Translations under genes and position numbers: made by a program
Shown here: positions 60,063-64,000 of the stretch, piece after piece
Numbering within the stretch: the stretch's first letter is position 1
Layout: each line of letters starts with the position of its first letter
Assembly: GCF_902859825.1 (NCBI RefSeq)
Contig: NZ_CADIKB010000026.1
Coordinates: 1 to 64,000, forward strand
DNA: 64,000 bases
DNA from: Paraburkholderia phenoliruptrix
Lineage (GTDB): Bacteria; Pseudomonadota; Gammaproteobacteria; Burkholderiales; Burkholderiaceae
Reading direction: 5' to 3'
Notes under the pieces: model-generated
Told to the model about the DNA's origin: nothing
Databases searched by the model: none
The model's input: only the letters and a program-made list of their open reading frames with translations

Positions 60063-61529
60063 ATGAGCCGACTGATTATCGTTTCGAACCGGGTTGCGCC
60101 GATCTCGGAGGGCGGCCCGGCGGCGGGCGGTCTCGCGGTCGGCGTGTATGACGCGCTGAAGGAAACCGGCGGCATGTGGTTCGGCTGGAGCGGCGAAGTG
60201 CTGAGCTCCGGCCAGCCGCAGATCAAGGTCGAGGAGCGCGGCCCCGTGACGTTCGCGACCATTGCGCTGATGCGCCGCGACTACGACCAGTACTACCGCG
60301 GCTTCTCGAACGCGACGCTGTGGCCGGCTTTCCACTATCGGGCCGATCTGCTGCATTACGACCGGCATGATTTCGCCGGCTATTGCCGCGTGAATGCGTG
60401 GCTCGCGCAGCAACTGGTGCCGCTGTTGCGCGACGACGACGTGATCTGGGTCCACGACTATCACCTGATTCCGTTCGCCGAGGCACTGCGCGCGGCGGGC
60501 GTAAAGAATCGCATCGGCTTTTTCCTGCATATTCCGTTTCCGGCGTCGCAAGTGCTGCTCGCCGTGCCGCCGCATCGCGAGCTCGTGGAAGCTCTGTGTT
60601 CGTTCGATCTGCTCGGCTTTCAGACGGCGCCGGATCTGCGCGCGTTTTGCGACTACATCGTCAACGAGGCGAACGGCACGGTCGAGCCATCCGCTGCCGG
60701 CCCGCTCGCCATTCACGCGTTTGGCCGTACATTGCGCGCCGCGGCGTATCCGATCGGCGTGTATCCGGACGAGATCGCCGAACTCGCGAAAGCGGGCGAA
60801 CGCGGCAAGCCCGTGCGCACGATGAAAGCGACGCTGCATTCGCGCAAGCTGATCATGAGCGTGGACCGCCTCGATTATTCGAAGGGACTCGTCGAGCGTT
60901 TTCGCGCGTTCGAGCGTCTGCTGGAACACGCCACCGCGCAGCGCAACAAGGTGTCGTTCCTGCAGATCGCGCCGCCCACGCGCGCGGACATGCACGCCTA
61001 TCAGGACATCCGCCTGCAGCTGGAAGGGGAGTCGGGCCGCATCAACGGACGCTTCGCGGAGCTGGACTGGACGCCGATTCTCTACATCCACAAGCAATAT
61101 GAGCGCTCCGTGCTCGCCGCGCTGTTTCGCACTGCGCACGTCGGCTACGTGACGCCGTTGCGCGACGGCATGAACCTCGTCGCAAAGGAGTACGTGTCGG
61201 CACAGGACCCCGAGAATCCCGGCGTGCTCGTGCTGTCGCGCTTTGCCGGCGCCGCGCAGGAGCTCGACGGCGCGCTGATCGTGAATCCGGTCGACATCGA
61301 CGGAATGGCCGATGCGCTCGCGACGGCGCTGGACATGCCGCTCGCGGAGCGCCAGGCGCGTCACCGCGGCATGATGGCGCAATTGCGGGAGAACAATGTG
61401 TCGGTCTGGCGCGACAACTTCATGCGCGATCTGCAGAGCACCGATGGTGCAACGCGCACCGGCAGTGCGCGCTCGCGCGCCCGAGTGGGGAAGAAAAGCG
61501 CGCGCGAGGTTCTGGCGAGCGAGGGCTAG
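60063..61529 (+). CDS. otsA: Trehalose-6-phosphate synthase
   Basis: Makes trehalose 6-phosphate from UDP-glucose and glucose 6-phosphate (GT20 family). The 488-residue protein starts MSRLIIVSNRVAPI and has PAAGGLAVGVY, WVHDYHLIPFAEALR near residue 133, the SVDRLDYSKGLVERF donor-site segment near 263 and LRDGMNLVAKEYVS near 360. It has a Lys/Arg-rich C-terminal tail. It is paired with otsB and ends in a terminator. Confidence 0.97.
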   Translation: MSRLIIVSNRVAPISEGGPAAGGLAVGVYDALKETGGMWFGWSGEVLSSGQPQIKVEERGPVTFATIALMRRDYDQYYRGFSNATLWPAFHYRADLLHYDRHDFAGYCRVNAWLAQQLVPLLRDDDVIWVHDYHLIPFAEALRAAGVKNRIGFFLHIPFPASQVLLAVPPHRELVEALCSFDLLGFQTAPDLRAFCDYIVNEANGTVEPSAAGPLAIHAFGRTLRAAAYPIGVYPDEIAELAKAGERGKPVRTMKATLHSRKLIMSVDRLDYSKGLVERFRAFERLLEHATAQRNKVSFLQIAPPTRADMHAYQDIRLQLEGESGRINGRFAELDWTPILYIHKQYERSVLAALFRTAHVGYVTPLRDGMNLVAKEYVSAQDPENPGVLVLSRFAGAAQELDGALIVNPVDIDGMADALATALDMPLAERQARHRGMMAQLRENNVSVWRDNFMRDLQSTDGATRTGSARSRARVGKKSAREVLASEG

Positions 61530-61558
61530 CCGCCTTCGTGCGCGGCGCAGCTGAAATG

Positions 61559-61585
61559 AAAAAGCCGCTTGACAGCGGCTTTTTC
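61559..61585 (+). terminator. Rho-independent terminator after otsA
   Basis: An 11-bp stem AAAAAGCCGCT/AGCGGCTTTTT with a 4-base loop, ending in T5. Confidence 0.88.
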
Positions 61586-61644
61586 GTTGGGCGATCCCGG
61601 CGCGTTGCTGACGCGCTCCTCGCTTCGGTGCGACGCGCGGCCGC

Positions 61645-63516
61645 TCAGATCACATGCTGTTCGTCGACCTTCTTGCCGCCGATGTGCAGCGTTGTGCCCT
61701 TGCCGTATTGCTTCGACAGCAGGTCTCGATAGAGGCCGGGGCGCTGGCGCAATTCTTCGGGGCTGCCGTCGTCGATTACCTTGCCGGCGCTCATCACGAT
61801 AATGCGGTCGAAGTTATGCAGCGTGGACAGGCGGTGCGCGATGGCAATTACGGTGCGGCCCACCATCAGGCGGTCCAGCGCCTTCTGGATGGCTTCTTCC
61901 GAGGCGCTGTCGAGTGCCGAGGTCGCTTCGTCGAGCAGCAGGATCGGCGCGTTCTTCAGGATGGCGCGCGCAATCGCAATGCGCTGGCGCTGCCCGCCGG
62001 AGAGCTTCACGCCGCGGTCGCCGACAATCGTGTCGAAGCCTTCCGGCATCGCCTCGATAAAGTCCGTGCAGCGCGCCTCGCGCGCCGCGGCCAGCACTTC
62101 TTCGCGGCTCGCTTCGGGACGGCCATACGCAATGTTCTCGTACACCGTGCGATGGAACAGCGAAATGTCCTGCGGCACCAGCGCGATCGCGTGGCGCAGG
62201 CTGTCCTGCGTGATGGTCGCGATGTCCTGGCCGTCGATCCTGATCGCGCCGCCTTGCGTCTCATAGAAACGCTGGAGCAGGGCGAGCACGGTCGACTTGC
62301 CCGCGCCCGATTTGCCGATCAGTCCAACCCGCTGGCCCGGTTCGATGTGCAGGTCGAAATGATCGAGGATCGGCCGGCGGCGCGGATAGGCGAACGTCAC
62401 GCCTTCAAAGTCGACGCGCCCGCCTTGCGGCACGAGTTCGGTCGCACCGTCGCGATCGGGCATGCCGTGCGGCTCGAGCAGCGTGCGCACGGCTTCCGCG
62501 AGACGCGCGACGTGCTGGGTCACGTCCACCAGCGCGACCGCCAGATCGCGCGTGCCGTGCAGAATCGTGAAGCCGAGCGAGCTGACGAGCACGATGTCGC
62601 CCGAGGTCGCCTTGCCTTGATCCCACAGCACCAGCGCCCAGCCGAGCAGGCCCGCCGAGAGCAGCGCCGTGATGACCGCGTGCAGCAGGCGCAGCTTTTC
62701 CAGATAGAGCAGGCTCTGCTGACGCGCGTCCATTTCCGCCTTGACCGTCGCGCCGAACCGCTGCTGCTCGCGAAAGGTCATGCCGAACGCGCGCACGAGG
62801 CCCATATTGCTGATCACGTCGACGAGTTCGCCGTCCACCGACGCCGCCTTGGTCGCGAAATGGTGATGGCGCACCGAGCCGCGGCCGGCGAGCTTGTAGA
62901 GCACCACCGACAGAATGGCCGAGCACAGCATCAGGCCGCCCGCCATCAGCGGGTTCACCGCGATGATCATGAAAATCGCGCCGAGCACGGCGATGCACGG
63001 CGGCAGCACGTTCCAGGCTGTGGTGTTCTCGGCCGTGTAGACCGCGTTCGAGGTTGCGGTGATCCGGCTTGCCAGCATGCCCGGCTGCTTTTCGGCGTAG
63101 TAGGTCGGCGAATGGCCGCTCAGGTATTGGAACAGGTCGCGCCGCAGGTCACCGGTCACGGCCACGAACGTGTGCGCCGCCACCCAGCCGCCGACCCGCC
63201 ACAGCAGGTTGTCCGCTGCGATCAGCCCGACGAGGATCGCGAACGCGCCCCACAGCGGACCCGGATGATGCCGGCCGGTGCCGAGCACATCGATAAGATG
63301 CTTGATCGCGTACTGCGAAGCGAGCGCACAGCCCACGGCCGCTATCACGCTGCACAGCACGGTCGCATGAGCGAGCGGATGGCGGCGGATAAAGCGGAAA
63401 AGGAACGCAAGCGGCCTGTGCGCATAGCTCGCGAGCTTTGCGTTCTGGGCGTTGCGCTGGGCGATGGTCAGATGTTCCAATTGAGCGAGAGGTCGGTGTG
63501 GTTCGGGGGTGTGCAT
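61645..63516 (-). CDS. ABC exporter, fused membrane and ATPase domains (MsbA-like)
   Basis: Half-transporter of 623 residues; the membrane domain (about residues 40-320, six helices) is followed by the ATPase. The latter has Walker A IGKSGAGKST, Q-loop LVPQDIS, signature LSGGQRQR, Walker B ILLLDEATSALD and H-loop AIAHRLS. It resembles lipid or peptide exporters of the MsbA class, but the substrate cannot be read. The start at 63516 (MHTPEPH) is preferred over one 60 bases upstream. It converges on otsA. Confidence 0.9.
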   Translation of the reverse strand: MHTPEPHRPLAQLEHLTIAQRNAQNAKLASYAHRPLAFLFRFIRRHPLAHATVLCSVIAAVGCALASQYAIKHLIDVLGTGRHHPGPLWGAFAILVGLIAADNLLWRVGGWVAAHTFVAVTGDLRRDLFQYLSGHSPTYYAEKQPGMLASRITATSNAVYTAENTTAWNVLPPCIAVLGAIFMIIAVNPLMAGGLMLCSAILSVVLYKLAGRGSVRHHHFATKAASVDGELVDVISNMGLVRAFGMTFREQQRFGATVKAEMDARQQSLLYLEKLRLLHAVITALLSAGLLGWALVLWDQGKATSGDIVLVSSLGFTILHGTRDLAVALVDVTQHVARLAEAVRTLLEPHGMPDRDGATELVPQGGRVDFEGVTFAYPRRRPILDHFDLHIEPGQRVGLIGKSGAGKSTVLALLQRFYETQGGAIRIDGQDIATITQDSLRHAIALVPQDISLFHRTVYENIAYGRPEASREEVLAAAREARCTDFIEAMPEGFDTIVGDRGVKLSGGQRQRIAIARAILKNAPILLLDEATSALDSASEEAIQKALDRLMVGRTVIAIAHRLSTLHNFDRIIVMSAGKVIDDGSPEELRQRPGLYRDLLSKQYGKGTTLHIGGKKVDEQHVI

Positions 63517-64000
63517 GCAAGGCACGGGCCACGCGAAAAGTTCCGTGGCGAAGCCAATGCTTCGCATTGTAAACATGCAACGGCGATTGCGCCCTATGTA
63601 TCCGGGCTTTTGGCGCGATTGATGTCGCGATGGACGTCCGCGATCTACCTCTAGCTCGACCGGTGGCGGCGGCAGGGGTTCACGCGGTTTGCGGAATATT
63701 TCGGGATATAATTACAAATTGCATTCAGCCGGGCTGCTGGAGTCTTTTCAACGGGTGCCGGCAAGCCTCATGCACGAACTTACAAAACGCAGCCGGCGAG
63801 CCCATACGAGGCGGCCGCGCCGACCAGTGGTTACTGTAGAACTGTCTTGCAAAACAAGGGTTTGCAAAGTGTATCCGCCTTGTAACAACGTAAAGACTTT
63901 GAAATGCTGTGGCGCAGCGTAACTTCCGGCATTGATAATGCATGCGCTGTAAGCCCTGCCGAAATTTCTGACAGTTTGTCAACGTCGTGCACGCCTGTGC
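63517..64000. other. Terminal intergenic region, ~484 bases
   Basis: No recognisable gene. Base composition is more AT-rich than the rest. A TATAAT (63703-63708) lies in GGGATATAATTAC but has no -35 at the right distance. A TTTGCAAA palindrome with a nearby TTGCAAA copy lies around 63846-63869. A gene may start just beyond the window. Confidence 0.35.

Noticed and set aside
61654..63654. A 666-codon frame antisense to the ABC exporter
   Set aside because: The exporter has all ABC motifs on the minus strand; the plus-strand frame is an Arg/Ala/His-rich shadow.
63689..63982. Small open frames near the right end
   Set aside because: There are overlapping frames on both strands, no ribosome binding site, and the products resemble nothing I know.
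1..64000. A hidden defence, secretion or biosynthetic gene cluster
   Set aside because: Every multi-gene group could be explained by known housekeeping, cofactor, lipid, stress or repair functions; the unknown genes are isolated.

Overview
The window is a GC-rich, densely packed stretch of bacterial chromosome. Protein content, gene order and codon use all point to Burkholderia sensu lato, most likely Paraburkholderia (Betaproteobacteria). Supporting signs are the rpoE-rseA-rseB-mucD-lepA-lepB-rnc-era-recO-pdxJ-acpS-nagZ block, a plsX-fabH-fabD-fabG-acpP-fabF block behind rpmF, an EF-P with arginine at position 32 next to its rhamnosyltransferase gene earP, and a large arginine-rich RNase E divergent from rluC. 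I see no insertion sequence, prophage, integrase, CRISPR array or restriction system. This reads as core chromosome, and I found no convincing undescribed multi-gene system.

Layout. 1-6.2 kb: a UvrD-type helicase, an unrecognised 254-residue protein, an AraC regulator with AzlC/AzlD exporter genes, and a CreA-like exported protein. 6.4-6.6 kb: two identical tRNA-Asn genes with their own promoter and a terminator each. 6.7-13.4 kb: ferredoxin, pncB, an orphan LutC-like gene, an antiporter-like membrane protein, a 2-hydroxyacid dehydrogenase and rmuC. 13.5-17.1 kb: leftward molybdenum cofactor genes moaA, mobA, moeA plus a small membrane protein. 17.2-25.9 kb: rne divergent from rluC, a HAD phosphatase, a Rieske protein and an SppA-type peptidase, facing an RsmI-like methylase and a Maf protein.

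26.1-33.1 kb: DUF177, rpmF and the fatty acid synthesis cluster. 33.1-46.6 kb: a possible YgfX-like protein, the envelope-stress sigma factor with its anti-sigma system and periplasmic protease, a glutaredoxin-like protein, then lepA, lepB, rnc, era, recO, pdxJ, acpS and nagZ. 46.7-51.1 kb (leftward): an orphan sigma-54 activator, a CsbD protein, efp and earP. 51.2-54.9 kb: uvrC, pgsA and a tRNA-Gly/Gly/Cys cluster behind a strong promoter.

55.0-58.8 kb: a TraB/GumN-like protein, a GNAT acetyltransferase and a leftward copper and cytochrome oxidase assembly trio (Sco, PCuAC, CtaG). 59.2-61.5 kb: trehalose genes otsB and otsA. 61.6-63.5 kb: an ABC exporter. The last ~480 bases hold no recognisable gene.

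The most interesting signals are small. They include lineage-type low-complexity additions on four nucleic-acid enzymes (RNase E, RNase III, RecO, UvrC), an eight-copy 13-bp tandem repeat, and stem-loops between acpP and fabF and ahead of lepA that look like attenuators. There are also several operator-like palindromes, a sigma-54 activator with GAFSGA in place of GAFTGA and no adjacent kinase, and a lutC gene without lutA or lutB.
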